64,000 bases of DNA from Streptomyces sp. CB02400. GTDB taxonomy: Bacteria > Actinomycetota > Actinomycetes > Streptomycetales > Streptomycetaceae. The stretch covers positions 496,001-560,000 of the forward strand of contig NZ_LIWB01000001.1 of assembly GCF_001905725.1 (NCBI RefSeq), written 5' to 3'. Below the pieces are notes generated by a model, which was given only the letters and a program-made list of their open reading frames with translations, searched no databases and had not been told where the DNA came from. The translations under genes and the position numbers were made by a program. Below, piece by piece: positions 16,602 to 25,859 of this stretch. Positions within the stretch are counted from its first letter, which is position 1. Each line of letters begins with the position of its first letter.

Positions 16602-17882
16602 CTAGGCGGACAGTGCGGCAACCAGCACAGGCGTGACCTGCTCGACCTGCCACACCCGGGCTCCGTATCCCGTCAGTGCCGAGGCGACAGCCTCAGCACT
16701 GACAATTTTCGGCGGCTCCCAGCAAACCCTCCGCACCGTATCCGGCGTGATCAGATTCTCGGGCGGCATGTTCAGCCGCTCGGCCAACGCACTGACCCCC
16801 GCCCGCGCCGCGGACAGCCGTGCCGCCGCCGCCGGGTCCTTGTCGGCCCACGCGCGCGGCGGCGGGGGGCCGGTCACCGGCTGGCCGGGCTGGGGCAGCC
16901 GGTCCTCGCCCAGCGCCTTCGCCCGGTCGACGGCCGCCTGCCACTGCTCGAGCTGGCGCCGCCCCACGCGCTGCCCGAACCCGTTGAGCGCGGCGAGGGC
17001 GTGGAGGTTGGCCGGGAGGGCGAGCGCGGCCTCCACGATCGCCGCGTCCGAGAGCACCTTGCCGGGGGAGACGTCCCGGCGCTGCGCGATCCGGTCGCGG
17101 GTCTGCCACAGTTCCCGTACGACGGCCATCTGCCGGCGCCGGCGCACCTTGTGCATGCCGGAGGTGCGCCGCCAGGGGTCCTTGCGGGGCTCGGGCGGCG
17201 GTGCCGAGGCGATCGCGTCGAACTCCTGCCGGGCCCAGTCCAGCTTGCCCTGCCGGTCCAGCTCCTTCTCCAGCGCGTCGCGCAGGTCGACCAGGAGCTC
17301 GACGTCGAGGGCGGCGTAGCGCAGCCAGGGCTCGGGGAGCGGGCGGGTGGACCAGTCGACGGCGGAGTGGCCCTTCTCCAGGACGAAACCGAGCACGTTC
17401 TCGACCATCGCGCCCAGGCCGACGCGGGGGAACCCGGCGAGGCGGCCGGCCAGCTCGGTGTCGAAGAGGCGGGTGGGCACCATGCCTATCTCGCGGAGGC
17501 AGGGCAGGTCCTGGGTGGCGGCGTGCAGCACCCACTCGACGCCGGACAGAGCCTCGCCGAGACCGGACAGGTCGGGGCAGGCGACGGGGTCGATCAGCGC
17601 GGTGCCGGCGCCCTCACGGCGCAGCTGGACGAGGTAGGCGCGCTGGCCGTAGCGGTAGCCGGAGGCGCGCTCGGCGTCCACGGCGACGGGGCCGCTGCCC
17701 GCGGCGAAGGCGGCGACCACCTCGGCGAGGGCGGCCTCGTCCGCGATCACGGGCGGAACGCCCTCACGCGGTTCGAGCAAGGGGATCGGCGCCTCCGTAG
17801 CAGAAGATCCGCCGTCGTCCGGAGGGGCGCCTCCGGTGGTGCGCAGTGAACGGTCTGCTGCGGTGTCGTGGGCGTCGGTCAC
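16602..17882 (-). CDS. rnd: RNase D-like 3'-5' exonuclease with HRDC domain
   Basis: 426 aa. The DEDD exonuclease core shows D69-x-E71 in VAVDAERASGYRYGQRA, the second Asp in HAATQDLPCLREIG, and Exo III YAALDVELLVDL. An HRDC helical domain follows, around residues 250-340. It trims 3' ends of structured RNAs such as tRNA precursors in the cytoplasm. The start is GTG at 17882. There is no ribosome site, but TACCCT (17889-17894 on the minus strand) ends 6 bp before the GTG, which fits a leaderless transcript. The N-terminal 40 residues are low-complexity. Confidence 0.88.
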   Translation of the reverse strand: MTDAHDTAADRSLRTTGGAPPDDGGSSATEAPIPLLEPREGVPPVIADEAALAEVVAAFAAGSGPVAVDAERASGYRYGQRAYLVQLRREGAGTALIDPVACPDLSGLGEALSGVEWVLHAATQDLPCLREIGMVPTRLFDTELAGRLAGFPRVGLGAMVENVLGFVLEKGHSAVDWSTRPLPEPWLRYAALDVELLVDLRDALEKELDRQGKLDWARQEFDAIASAPPPEPRKDPWRRTSGMHKVRRRRQMAVVRELWQTRDRIAQRRDVSPGKVLSDAAIVEAALALPANLHALAALNGFGQRVGRRQLEQWQAAVDRAKALGEDRLPQPGQPVTGPPPPRAWADKDPAAAARLSAARAGVSALAERLNMPPENLITPDTVRRVCWEPPKIVSAEAVASALTGYGARVWQVEQVTPVLVAALSA

Positions 17883-18010
17883 CTGTCAAGGGTATCCGTG
17901 CCGTGAAGGCGCCCGTCGCCGGTTGTGTTCCGTGACGGGCGCCGGTGGGTCGTATTCCGGTCAGCAGGGTGAAAGATTGTGTTCGTGAGCCCGTGGGCGG
18001 GGCGGGGTGG

Positions 18011-18670
18011 TCAGTGGATGATGCCGGTGCGCAGGGCCACCGCCACCATGCCGGCGCGGTCGCCCGTGCCGAGCTTGCGGGCGATGCGGGCGAGGTGGCT
18101 CTTGACGGTCAGTGCGGACAGGCCCATGGAGACGCCGATCGCCTTGTTCGACTGGCCCTCCGCCACCAGTCGCAGCACCTCGACCTCGCGGCCGGACAGT
18201 TCCCGGTAGCCGCCCGGGTGGCTCGGGGCACCCGGGGGGCGGCGGTGCAGGCGGGCGGCGGCGCCGATGGGGGCGGCACCGGGGCGGGTGGGGAGCCCGA
18301 GGTTGGTGCGGGTGCCGGTGACGACGTACCCCTTCACTCCGCCGGCCAGCGCGTTGCGTACGGCGCCGATGTCGTCGGCGGCGGAGAGGGCGAGGCCGTT
18401 GGGCCAGCCGGCGGCGCGGGTCTCGGAGAGGAGGGTGAGGCCGGAACCATCCGGCAGATGGACTTCGGCGACGCAGATGTCGCGGGGGTTGCCGATGCGG
18501 GGACGAGCCTCCGCGACGGACGAGGCCTCGATGACATCGCGTACACCGAGCGCCCACAGATGGCGGGTGACGGTGGAACGGACGCGCGGGTCGGCCACGA
18601 CCACCATGGCGGTCGGCTTGTTCGGGCGGTAGGCGACCAGGCTTGCGGGCTGCTCGAGGAGAACGGACAC
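18011..18670 (-). CDS. Orphan LuxR-type response regulator with atypical receiver
   Basis: 219 aa. The receiver-like domain is residues 20-120 and the LuxR helix-turn-helix about 152-215 (LSGREVEVLRLVAEGQSNKA, then ALTVKSHLARIARKLG). The usual phosphorylated Asp is replaced by Glu (E69, in CVAEVHLPDG). The first acidic pair is reduced to A26-D27, while the switch Ser and the Lys (GVKGYV) remain. The Glu may mimic constant phosphorylation. No sensor kinase is adjacent. GTG at 18670 follows AGGAGG by 4 bp. The upstream 270 bp are relatively AT-rich and probably hold the promoter. The DNA-binding role is secure; the signal is unknown. Confidence 0.85.
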   Translation of the reverse strand: MSVLLEQPASLVAYRPNKPTAMVVVADPRVRSTVTRHLWALGVRDVIEASSVAEARPRIGNPRDICVAEVHLPDGSGLTLLSETRAAGWPNGLALSAADDIGAVRNALAGGVKGYVVTGTRTNLGLPTRPGAAPIGAAARLHRRPPGAPSHPGGYRELSGREVEVLRLVAEGQSNKAIGVSMGLSALTVKSHLARIARKLGTGDRAGMVAVALRTGIIH

Positions 18671-18938
18671 CAGGCCTCCTGGGTGCGGGACGGGGCCGGC
18701 TCGTGGGGGGTGCAGTGGGGACGAACCGTGCTTTCAAGGTCACAGTCGTCTTCGGCAATAAACCTGGTGTCCTTTAACGAATGATCACGAAGTGATGAGT
18801 AACAATCCGAGCAATTCGGACGCACGAGCGATCATTCGAAGACCGAACGGTTTCGATCCGCGTCGTAACGCTTCCGAAAGTGGCCGTGTCGACAAAGAGA
18901 TGGGCGATGGTGATCGCCGGGAGTCCCGAGCGGGAGGT
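18671..18938. other. AT-richer regulatory gap
   Basis: 268 bp with no convincing gene. It is the promoter side of the orphan response regulator and the 3' side of the DUF3000 gene. It holds a small dyad around TGATCACGAAGTGATGA (18780-18796), and its GC is visibly below that of the neighbours. Confidence 0.5.
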
Positions 18939-19622
18939 TCAGCGCGACTGCGGCCCCCTCCGCTGCGGCAGCGTCACCACGGACGCGTCCCCGGCGGCGG
19001 CCGGCGGCAGCCCCGCGACCTGCGCCAGCAGATCGGACCACGCCACCAGATGGGCGGCCGTGTCCGGGGCCCCGCCCAGGCCCTCCCGGGGCGTCCAGGA
19101 GGCCCTGATCTCGATCTGCGAGGCGGCGGGCCGCGCGGACAGCCCGCCGAAGTAGTGGGAACTCGCCCGCGTCACCGTGCCGCTCGGCTCGCCGTACGTC
19201 AGTCCGCGCGCCGCCAGCGCACCGGTCAGCCAGGACCAGCACACGTCCGGCAGCAGCGGGTCCGCCGCCATCTCCGGCTCCAGCTCCGCGCGCACCAGCG
19301 TCACCAGACGGAAGGTGCCCCGCCAGGCGTCGTGCCCGGCCGGATCGTGCAGCAGCACCAGCCGCCCGTCGGCCAGATCCTCCTCGCCGTCGACGACCGC
19401 CGCCTCCAGCGCGTACGCGTACGGGGCGAGCCGCTTCGGGGCGGGCGCGGGATCCACCTCGATCTGTGTCCGCAGCCGCGCGCCGCGCAGCGCCTCGACA
19501 GCGGTCCGGAAGGGCAGCGGGGGCGCACCCCCCGCACCCCCCTGTCCGGAGTCCCCTCCGGTCTCCTTCCGTTCGTCCATTCCGCCAGCGCCGTCCGACA
19601 GTCGTCCCTGAGCCGCAGCCAT
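18939..19622 (-). CDS. DUF3000 family protein
   Basis: 227 aa, an actinobacterial conserved protein of unknown function. The family core runs from about residue 35 ([20 protein letters not shown]) to 200, with the conserved WSWLTGAL and SSHYFGGLS blocks. It has no signal peptide or membrane segment. ATG at 19622 lacks a ribosome site, but TAATCT (19630-19635, minus strand) ends 7 bp before it, consistent with a leaderless transcript. A second ATG at 19580 (MDERKE) is an alternative. It is divergent from hemE with a 129-bp shared promoter region, an arrangement I recall as conserved in streptomycetes. Confidence 0.85.
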   Translation of the reverse strand: MAAAQGRLSDGAGGMDERKETGGDSGQGGAGGAPPLPFRTAVEALRGARLRTQIEVDPAPAPKRLAPYAYALEAAVVDGEEDLADGRLVLLHDPAGHDAWRGTFRLVTLVRAELEPEMAADPLLPDVCWSWLTGALAARGLTYGEPSGTVTRASSHYFGGLSARPAASQIEIRASWTPREGLGGAPDTAAHLVAWSDLLAQVAGLPPAAAGDASVVTLPQRRGPQSR

Positions 19623-19751
19623 GCGGGGAAGATTAAGCGGAACGGGCTTCCGGCGCAGGGAGGGACACCCGCGCCGCCCGGCGGTGTCCGGATCCCGCCG
19701 GGCGGGCCCTGGGGTCCGGGCGCGCCGGCGGGTCGTGCGAGACTTGCCGGT

Positions 19752-20846
19752 GTGAGTGCCAACGCAAGCCCGACGGGCCAGACGCCGACCGCGACCCCCG
19801 ATCCCGTCAGGAACGACGCAGTCCAGGAATCCGCCTTCCTCAAGGCGTGCCGGCGCGAGCCCGTGCCGCACACGCCGGTGTGGTTCATGCGGCAGGCCGG
19901 GCGCTCACTGCCGGAGTACCGCAAGGTCCGCGAGGGCATCGGGATGCTCGACTCCTGCATGCGCCCCGACCTGGTCACCGAGATCACGCTCCAGCCGGTG
20001 CGCCGCCACCACGTCGACGCGGCGATCTACTTCAGCGACATCGTCGTACCTCTCAAGGCCATCGGCATCGACCTCGACATCAAGCCCGGCATCGGCCCGG
20101 TCGTCGAGCAGCCCGTGCGCACCCGCGCCGACCTCGCCCGGCTGCGCGACCTCACCCCCGAGGACGTCTCCTACGTCACCGAGGCGATCGGCATGCTGAC
20201 CCGCGAGCTCGGGTCCACCCCGCTCATCGGCTTCGCGGGCGCCCCGTTCACCCTCGCGAGCTACCTCGTCGAGGGCGGCCCGTCCCGTACGTACGAGAAC
20301 GCCAAGGCGATGATGTACGGCGACCCGGAGCTCTGGGCCGACCTGCTCGACCGCCTCGCCGACATCACGGCCGCGTTCCTGGAGGTGCAGATCGCGGCCG
20401 GCGCCTCCGCCGTCCAGCTCTTCGACTCCTGGGCCGGCGCGCTCGCCCCCGCCGACTACCGGCGCTCGGTGCTGCCCGCCTCGGCGAAGGTGTTCGACGC
20501 GGTGGCCGGCCACGGCGTCCCGCGCATCCACTTCGGCGTGGGCACCGGCGAGCTGCTGGGGCTCATGGGCGAGGCCGGCGCGGACGTCGTCGGCGTCGAC
20601 TGGCGCGTCCCGATGGACGAGGCAGCCCGCCGCGTCGGCCCCGGCAAGGCGCTCCAGGGCAACCTGGACCCGACCGTGCTGTTCGCCGGCCGGGAGGCCG
20701 TCGAGACCAAGGCACGGGAGGTCCTGGACACGGCCGCCGGCCTGGAGGGCCACATCTTCAACCTCGGCCACGGCGTCATGCCGTCCACCGACCCGGACGC
20801 CCTGACCCGCCTCGTGGAGTACGTCCACACACAGACGGCGCACTGA
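19752..20846 (+). CDS. hemE: Uroporphyrinogen III decarboxylase
   Basis: 364 aa. It converts uroporphyrinogen III to coproporphyrinogen III by removing four carboxyl groups in the cytoplasm. The signature [14 protein letters not shown] appears near residue 40. [30 protein letters not shown] and GNLDPTVLF follow in family order. The start is GTG at 19752 after an Ala/Thr/Pro-rich leader; the long open frame running upstream has no homology. The later haem genes hemY and hemQ lie 6-8 kb downstream on the same strand. Confidence 0.96.
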   Translation: MSANASPTGQTPTATPDPVRNDAVQESAFLKACRREPVPHTPVWFMRQAGRSLPEYRKVREGIGMLDSCMRPDLVTEITLQPVRRHHVDAAIYFSDIVVPLKAIGIDLDIKPGIGPVVEQPVRTRADLARLRDLTPEDVSYVTEAIGMLTRELGSTPLIGFAGAPFTLASYLVEGGPSRTYENAKAMMYGDPELWADLLDRLADITAAFLEVQIAAGASAVQLFDSWAGALAPADYRRSVLPASAKVFDAVAGHGVPRIHFGVGTGELLGLMGEAGADVVGVDWRVPMDEAARRVGPGKALQGNLDPTVLFAGREAVETKAREVLDTAAGLEGHIFNLGHGVMPSTDPDALTRLVEYVHTQTAH

Positions 20847-20947
20847 ACCCACCGCGTACGCGCCGCGCGCGTCGGAACCCGGGGGCGGGGTACTGGGCAC
20901 ACGTCGCCCGCCATGTTCGCTCCCGGGTACCGGCAGGTGGAGGCCCC

Positions 20948-22993
20948 ATGAGGCTCGAGATGTTCGACCCCGCCCCGATCGGTGTGGTCTTCACCCAGGG
21001 GCCGGACCACCGGCTCGCGTACACCAACCAGGTCTACCGCGAGATCTTCGGCGACCGTCCGCTGGGCCGGACGATCCGCGACGCCTTTCCCGACCTCGCG
21101 CAGTCCGGCTACTTCGACATCTTCGACCGGGTCTTCGCCACGGGCACGGCCGAGGTGCTCACCGCCGTACCCGTCGACCTGGCCTACCCCGGCTCGGCGG
21201 ACGGCGGAACCCGCTACTTCTCGTTCAGCATCTCCCACGCCACGATGAGCGACGGCCGGCACGGCGTGCTCGGCGTGATCGTCGAGGTCACCGAGCAGGT
21301 GACCAGCGAGGAACGGATCCGTGTCCTGTCCGAGGAGCGCCGCCGCGCGCTGCAGCGCTACCGCAGCCTGGTGAACGCGAGCTCCCAGATCGTGTGGGTG
21401 ACGGGCCCCATGGGCGGGGTCACCGAGCCGAGTCCCGGCTGGCAGCGAGTGACCGGGCAGAGCTGGGAGGAGTTCCGCGGCGACGGATGGATCGACGCCC
21501 TCCACCCCGACGACCGCGCCGCCACCGTCGAGTCGTGGCAGCGGGCGCTGGACGAGCAGGCGCCCCGCTGGACCCACACCTACCGGCTGCGGCTGGCCAC
21601 CGGCGGCTACCGTCACTTCGCCGTCGACGCCGCACCGGTGCGCGACGGGGACACGGTGATCGAGTGGATGGGCACCTGCGCGGACGTCGAACAGCAGTGG
21701 CAGGAGACCCGCCGTGAGGAACTGCTGGCGCGGGCCACCACCGCCACGGCCGGCATCGTACGGCTGGACGAGATGTTCACCGCCCTCGCCGATGTGATCG
21801 TGCCGGACATCGCCGACGGCTGCACCGTCCACATCCTCCCGCACGCCCTGCACCGGCTGCCCGGCACCCCGCTGACCGCGCAGCGCATCACCGCGACCAC
21901 CTGCGAGGGCCTGCCCGACCTGCCCCCGCACCGCGAGGAGCACCTGCGGCCCGGCAGCCCGCTCGCCCGCGCCGCCGACCGGCGCAGCCCGCTCCACGCC
22001 GTCTTCCCGCCCGGCGAACCCCCGCCGGAGATCGCCCCGCCCGACGGCGAACCCTGGCTGGCCGAGGGGGTCAACAGCGTCGTGGTGTTCCCCGTCGTCG
22101 TCGGCGGCACCACCGCCGCCCTGGTCACCGTCTCCACCAGCGGCGACCGCCCTCCCCTCGGCCGGACCGAGATCGGCCTGCTGCAGACCCTCCTGGAACG
22201 GGCCCACACCCCCCTCAGCAACGCCCTGGAGTACCAGCGCACCCGGCAGGTGGCGCTGGCCCTCCAGCGCAGCCTGCTCACCGATCCGCCGGACGTGCCC
22301 GGCCTCGACATCGCCGTCCGCTACCGGCCCAGCACCGCGGCCGCCGAGGTCGGCGGCGACTGGTACGACTCGTTCGTGCTGCGCGACGGCGCCACCGTCC
22401 TCACCATCGGCGACGTCTCCGGCCACGACCTGCCCGCCGCCGTCACCATGAGCCAGTTGCGCAACATGCTCCGCGGGCTCACCCTGGACCGCCAGGAACC
22501 GACCGGCACGATCCTGCGCCGGCTGGACGTCGCCGTGCAGACCCTCTACCTGGAGTTCACCGCCACCTGCGTCCTGGCCCGCGTCGAACGCCCGGCCCCC
22601 GGCCGTTTCCAGCTCAACTACTCCGTGGCGGGACACCCTCCGCCCCTGCTGGTCGGGGCGGACGGCACCGCGCGCTTCCTGACCGGGGCCCGGTCCCCGA
22701 TGCTCGGACTCGATCCCCAGCCCGAGTACGCCAGCGCCGTGGAGCCGCTGCTGCCCGGCTCGACCCTGCTGCTGTACACCGACGGGCTGGTGGAGCGCCG
22801 CGAGGAGGACCTGGCCGTCGGCCTGGAGCGGCTGCGGCTGCACGCCTCGGCCGCCGTCGGACACCCGCTGGAGGCCTTCTGCGACGCGCTGCTCGCCGAC
22901 CAGCTCACCGTGGACAACGACGACGACGTGGCCCTGCTGGCCCTGCGCCTGCCCATGACCCCCGCGGACGAGCACGGGACAGCCGGCCGGTAG
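20948..22993 (+). CDS. PAS-PAS-GAF-PP2C (SpoIIE-type) phosphatase
   Basis: 681 aa sensory serine phosphatase. PAS-like domains occupy about residues 5-115 and 135-255 (SSQIVWVTGPMGGVTEPS, WIDALHPDDRAATVESW), and a GAF-like region about 265-420. The PP2C/SpoIIE catalytic domain is about 440-670, with EVGGDWYDSFVLRDG and GDVSGHDLPAAVTMS carrying metal-binding Asp residues. In streptomycetes such proteins dephosphorylate anti-sigma-factor antagonists. ATG at 20948 follows GGTGGAGG. No anti-sigma or antagonist gene is adjacent, so the partner is unknown. It ends 7 bp before the convergent rhomboid gene. Confidence 0.9.
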   Translation: MRLEMFDPAPIGVVFTQGPDHRLAYTNQVYREIFGDRPLGRTIRDAFPDLAQSGYFDIFDRVFATGTAEVLTAVPVDLAYPGSADGGTRYFSFSISHATMSDGRHGVLGVIVEVTEQVTSEERIRVLSEERRRALQRYRSLVNASSQIVWVTGPMGGVTEPSPGWQRVTGQSWEEFRGDGWIDALHPDDRAATVESWQRALDEQAPRWTHTYRLRLATGGYRHFAVDAAPVRDGDTVIEWMGTCADVEQQWQETRREELLARATTATAGIVRLDEMFTALADVIVPDIADGCTVHILPHALHRLPGTPLTAQRITATTCEGLPDLPPHREEHLRPGSPLARAADRRSPLHAVFPPGEPPPEIAPPDGEPWLAEGVNSVVVFPVVVGGTTAALVTVSTSGDRPPLGRTEIGLLQTLLERAHTPLSNALEYQRTRQVALALQRSLLTDPPDVPGLDIAVRYRPSTAAAEVGGDWYDSFVLRDGATVLTIGDVSGHDLPAAVTMSQLRNMLRGLTLDRQEPTGTILRRLDVAVQTLYLEFTATCVLARVERPAPGRFQLNYSVAGHPPPLLVGADGTARFLTGARSPMLGLDPQPEYASAVEPLLPGSTLLLYTDGLVERREEDLAVGLERLRLHASAAVGHPLEAFCDALLADQLTVDNDDDVALLALRLPMTPADEHGTAGR

Positions 22994-23000
22994 GGGCGGA

Positions 23001-23822
23001 CTACCAGCCCGGCCGCGCCCGCCGCCCGAAGACGATGCCGCGCGGCTCGGGCGGCGGGGGAGTGCCCCGGCGCAGCGGCCAGGCGAGCAGCATGCCGGCC
23101 ACGAAGCCGACGACGTGCGCCACGTACGCCACCGTCCCGGCGTCGGTGACGCCCTGGCCGGACGAGTACACCGCCTGGAGCACGAACCACATGCCCAGCA
23201 CGATCCAGGCGGGCAGCCGCAGCGGCAGGAAGACCAGGAACGGTACGAGCACCCACACGCGCGCCTTCGGATACAGCACCAGGTAGGCGCCCAGCACCCC
23301 GGCGACGGCCCCGGAGGCGCCGATCAGGGGCTCGCCCGAGTCGGCGTTCAGCAGGGCGAAACCGTACGAGGCCGCGTAACCGCAGACGGCGTAGAAGAGC
23401 AGGAAGCGGACGTGGCCCATGCGGTCCTCGACGTTGTTGCCGAAGATCCACAGGAACAGCATGTTGCCCAGCAGGTGCAGCCAGCCGCCGTGCAGGAACA
23501 TCGCCGTCAGGACGCTCAGCTCCGGTGACTTGTCGTAGCCCGGCGGGCCGATCACGCATCCCGGACCCTGCGGGCCCACCCCGGTGCCACCCGTGGGCAC
23601 CAGGTTCGGCATCCGGTGGTGGATCAGCTCCTGCGGCACCACCGCGTACCGGTCCAGGAACGCCTGGAGATGGCACAGGTCGGCCAGGTCGCTCCCGCCG
23701 GCCAGAGAGCCGGCGACACCGGGCGTGAGGACGACGAAGACGACGAAGTTGGCGGCGAGCAGCGCGTACGTCACCCAGGGGGTGCGCCGCGCGGGGTTCA
23801 CGTCATGGACGGGGATGACCAC
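23001..23822 (-). CDS. Rhomboid family intramembrane serine protease
   Basis: 273 aa with six or seven predicted membrane segments. The nucleophile Ser is in LIGASGAVAG (TM4 region), and the catalytic His is in VAYVAHVVGFVAGM. HGGWLHLLGNMLFLWIFG supplies the conserved HxxxN region. It cleaves membrane-anchored substrates within the bilayer. The start GTG at 23822 begins MVIPVHDVNPARRTPWVTY, typical of actinobacterial rhomboids. An inserted loop of about 60 residues (Gly/Pro-rich, two Cys) lies between TM1 and TM2. Confidence 0.92.
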   Translation of the reverse strand: MVIPVHDVNPARRTPWVTYALLAANFVVFVVLTPGVAGSLAGGSDLADLCHLQAFLDRYAVVPQELIHHRMPNLVPTGGTGVGPQGPGCVIGPPGYDKSPELSVLTAMFLHGGWLHLLGNMLFLWIFGNNVEDRMGHVRFLLFYAVCGYAASYGFALLNADSGEPLIGASGAVAGVLGAYLVLYPKARVWVLVPFLVFLPLRLPAWIVLGMWFVLQAVYSSGQGVTDAGTVAYVAHVVGFVAGMLLAWPLRRGTPPPPEPRGIVFGRRARPGW

Positions 23823-23955
23823 ATCCCCCTTGTGCCCGGGCGGCGGCCGGTGAATCCGCGGCGCCGCTGAACACCGCCGTCCGGTCGTGCGTATGACTCG
23901 TCAACCGTCCGCGGCGCGGGGAAGGGGCCGCGGGGCCGACGTGAGGAAACTGGCG

Positions 23956-24279
23956 ATGAACGACCGAGTGACTCCCGCGATGCACGCGCTGCCCGACGGC
24001 GAGGCCGAGCTCACGCTCGTGGTGCGCCTTCCGTGGGAGGACGTCGCCCGGCTGGGGCAGGAGGCGGGGCGGCTCGCCTCGCAGATGCGGCGGCCGGTGA
24101 CGTTGGAGGAGGCGGTGAGCCATCGGTTGCGGTCGGTGCGGGGGGCTGCGCAGGCGGCGGCGCGGGCGCCTGCGCCGGCGGCTCCGCAGGACGCCGGTGC
24201 GTCGGTGGCGTCTTTGCCGTCACGCCCGCCGGCGGAGCAGGCGCGGCAGGCGATCGAGAGGATCAACGGGACGGCGTGA
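23956..24279 (+). CDS. Conserved small hypothetical protein
   Basis: 107 aa, no recognised domain. Residues 10-55 (ALPDGEAELTLVVRLPWEDV) are regular and charged; the last 45 residues are Ala/Pro-rich and end in an amphipathic helix (AEQARQAIERINGTA). There is no signal peptide or membrane segment. ATG at 23956 is preferred because GAGG (23943-23946) precedes it by 9 bp. An in-frame GTG at 23941 is possible. The coding GC pattern is clear. It is convergent with the flavoprotein gene across a family B repeat. Confidence 0.65.
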   Translation: MNDRVTPAMHALPDGEAELTLVVRLPWEDVARLGQEAGRLASQMRRPVTLEEAVSHRLRSVRGAAQAAARAPAPAAPQDAGASVASLPSRPPAEQARQAIERINGTA

Positions 24280-24289
24280 GGGTTGTTCG

Positions 24290-24410
24290 GTTTGCGCCGT
24301 AGGGGCGGGGCCGAGTGCGGGGCGCCGGTCCGTCGTGGCTCGTCGCGCCCACGCGGCGGAGCCGCACATGGACTCAGCCCCGCGCCCCTATCGGGGCGCT
24401 GCGCCGCCCC
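24290..24410. repeat. Family B intergenic repeat, copy 2
   Basis: It contains GCGCCCACGCGGCGGAGCCGC (24345-24365) followed by a CAGCCCCGCGCCCCTA arm that pairs with TAGGGGCGGGGCCGAG at 24299-24314. The result is a long imperfect hairpin between convergent genes. It also matches elements at 16527-16547 (inverted) and 51109-51129. Confidence 0.8.
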
Positions 24411-24413
24411 TCC

Positions 24414-25811
24414 TCACATGGTCGCCCTGATTTTCGTTGCCGCTTTCCTCGCCGCTACCAGGATCGGGTCCCAGACCGGGGAGAACGGTGGGGCGTAGCC
24501 CAGGTCCAGGGCTGTCATCTGGTCGACCGTCATGCCGGCTGTGAGGGCCACCGCTGCGATGTCCACGCGTTTGCCCGCGCCCTCGTGGCCGACGATCTGG
24601 ACGCCCAGGAGGCGGCCGGTGCGTAGTTCGGCGAGCATCTTCACCGTCATGGGGGAGGCGTTCGGGTAGTAGCCCGCTCGGCTGGTCGACTCGATGGTGA
24701 CCGTCTCGAAGCGCAGGCCCACGCGGTGGGCGTCCTTCTCCCGCAGTCCGGTGCGCGCGATCTCCAGGTCGCACACCTTGCTGACCGCCGTACCGACCAC
24801 GCCGGGGAAGGTGGCGTAGCCGCCGCCGGCGTTGGCGCCGATGATCTGGCCGTGCTTGTTGGCGTGCGTGCCCAGCGGGATGTGCCGCTGCTGTCCGGAG
24901 ACCAGGTCGAGGACCTCCACGCAGTCGCCGCCGGCCCAGACGTTCTCGTGCCCGCGCACCCGCATCGACCGGTCGGTGAGCAGTCCGCCGTGTTCCCCCA
25001 GGGGAAGTCCGGCGGCCCGCGCCAGGGTCGTCTCCGGGCGTACCCCGATGCCGAGCACGACGACGTCCGCCGGGTACTCGGTGTCCTCGGTGGCGACCGC
25101 GCGCACCCTGCCGTCGTCCCCGGTGAGCAGCTCGGTGACCTCGGCGTCGTTCACCATGGTGATGCCCAGGCCCTCCATGGCCCGGTGCACCAGGCGCCCC
25201 ATGTCGGGATCGAGGGTCGCCATGGGCTCCTCGCCGCGGTTGACGACCGTCACCTCGTAACCGCGGTTGATCATCGCCTCGGCCATCTCCACGCCGATGT
25301 ACCCCGCCCCGACGACCACCGCGCGGCGCCCGCGCGTGCGGGACAGCGTGTCGAGGAGGGCCTGTCCGTCGTCGAGGGTCTGCACGCCGTGCACCCCGGG
25401 GGCGTCCATGCCGGGCAGCTCCGGGCGGATCGGCCGCGCACCGGTCGCGATCACCAGTTTGTCGTACGACGTCCAGGACTCGGCGCCGGAATCGACGTCC
25501 CGCGCGCGTACCCGCCCCCGGCCGAGGTCGAGTTCCGTGACCTCGGTGCGCAGCCGCAGATCGATGTCCCGCGCGCGGTGCTCCTCGGCGGTGCGCGCGA
25601 TCAGCCGGTCCCGGTCGGGGACGTCACCGCCCACCCAGTAGGGGATGCCGCACGCCGAGAAGGAGGTGAAGTGGCCGCGTTCGAACGCCACGATCTCCAG
25701 CTCGTCCGGGCCCCTCAGCCGGCGGGCCTGTGACGCCGCGGACATCCCCGCGGCGTCACCGCCGATCACCACCAGGCGTTCCCTCGCACCGTGCGCATCG
25801 CTCATGTTCAT
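24414..25811 (-). CDS. FAD-dependent pyridine nucleotide-disulfide oxidoreductase (CoA-disulfide reductase-like)
   Basis: 465 aa. FAD-binding GGDAAGMSAASQARR lies near residue 17. The single redox Cys is in SFSACGIPYWVGG, the CoA-disulfide reductase/NADH oxidase type. The NAD(P)-binding motif is VVVGAGYIGVEMAEAM, and the second FAD motif is VWAGGDCVEV. The C-terminal dimerisation domain ends with PPFSPVWDPI. It probably reduces CoA disulfide, persulfide or oxygen using NAD(P)H in the cytoplasm. The start is ATG at 25811 with no ribosome site. TAGCGT (25818-25823, minus strand) lies 6 bp upstream, again suggesting a leaderless transcript. The substrate cannot be fixed from sequence. Confidence 0.88.
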   Translation of the reverse strand: MNMSDAHGARERLVVIGGDAAGMSAASQARRLRGPDELEIVAFERGHFTSFSACGIPYWVGGDVPDRDRLIARTAEEHRARDIDLRLRTEVTELDLGRGRVRARDVDSGAESWTSYDKLVIATGARPIRPELPGMDAPGVHGVQTLDDGQALLDTLSRTRGRRAVVVGAGYIGVEMAEAMINRGYEVTVVNRGEEPMATLDPDMGRLVHRAMEGLGITMVNDAEVTELLTGDDGRVRAVATEDTEYPADVVVLGIGVRPETTLARAAGLPLGEHGGLLTDRSMRVRGHENVWAGGDCVEVLDLVSGQQRHIPLGTHANKHGQIIGANAGGGYATFPGVVGTAVSKVCDLEIARTGLREKDAHRVGLRFETVTIESTSRAGYYPNASPMTVKMLAELRTGRLLGVQIVGHEGAGKRVDIAAVALTAGMTVDQMTALDLGYAPPFSPVWDPILVAARKAATKIRATM

Positions 25812-25859
25812 GTGAACACGCTACGGGGGCAGGGGATTTCAGGCCCGTCCGAGGGGTTG

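Noticed and set aside
20456..22975. 839-residue open frame antisense to the PP2C phosphatase
   Set aside because: Long antisense frames are common in high-GC DNA; composition is Gly/Val/Arg-rich and the plus-strand domains are unmistakable.
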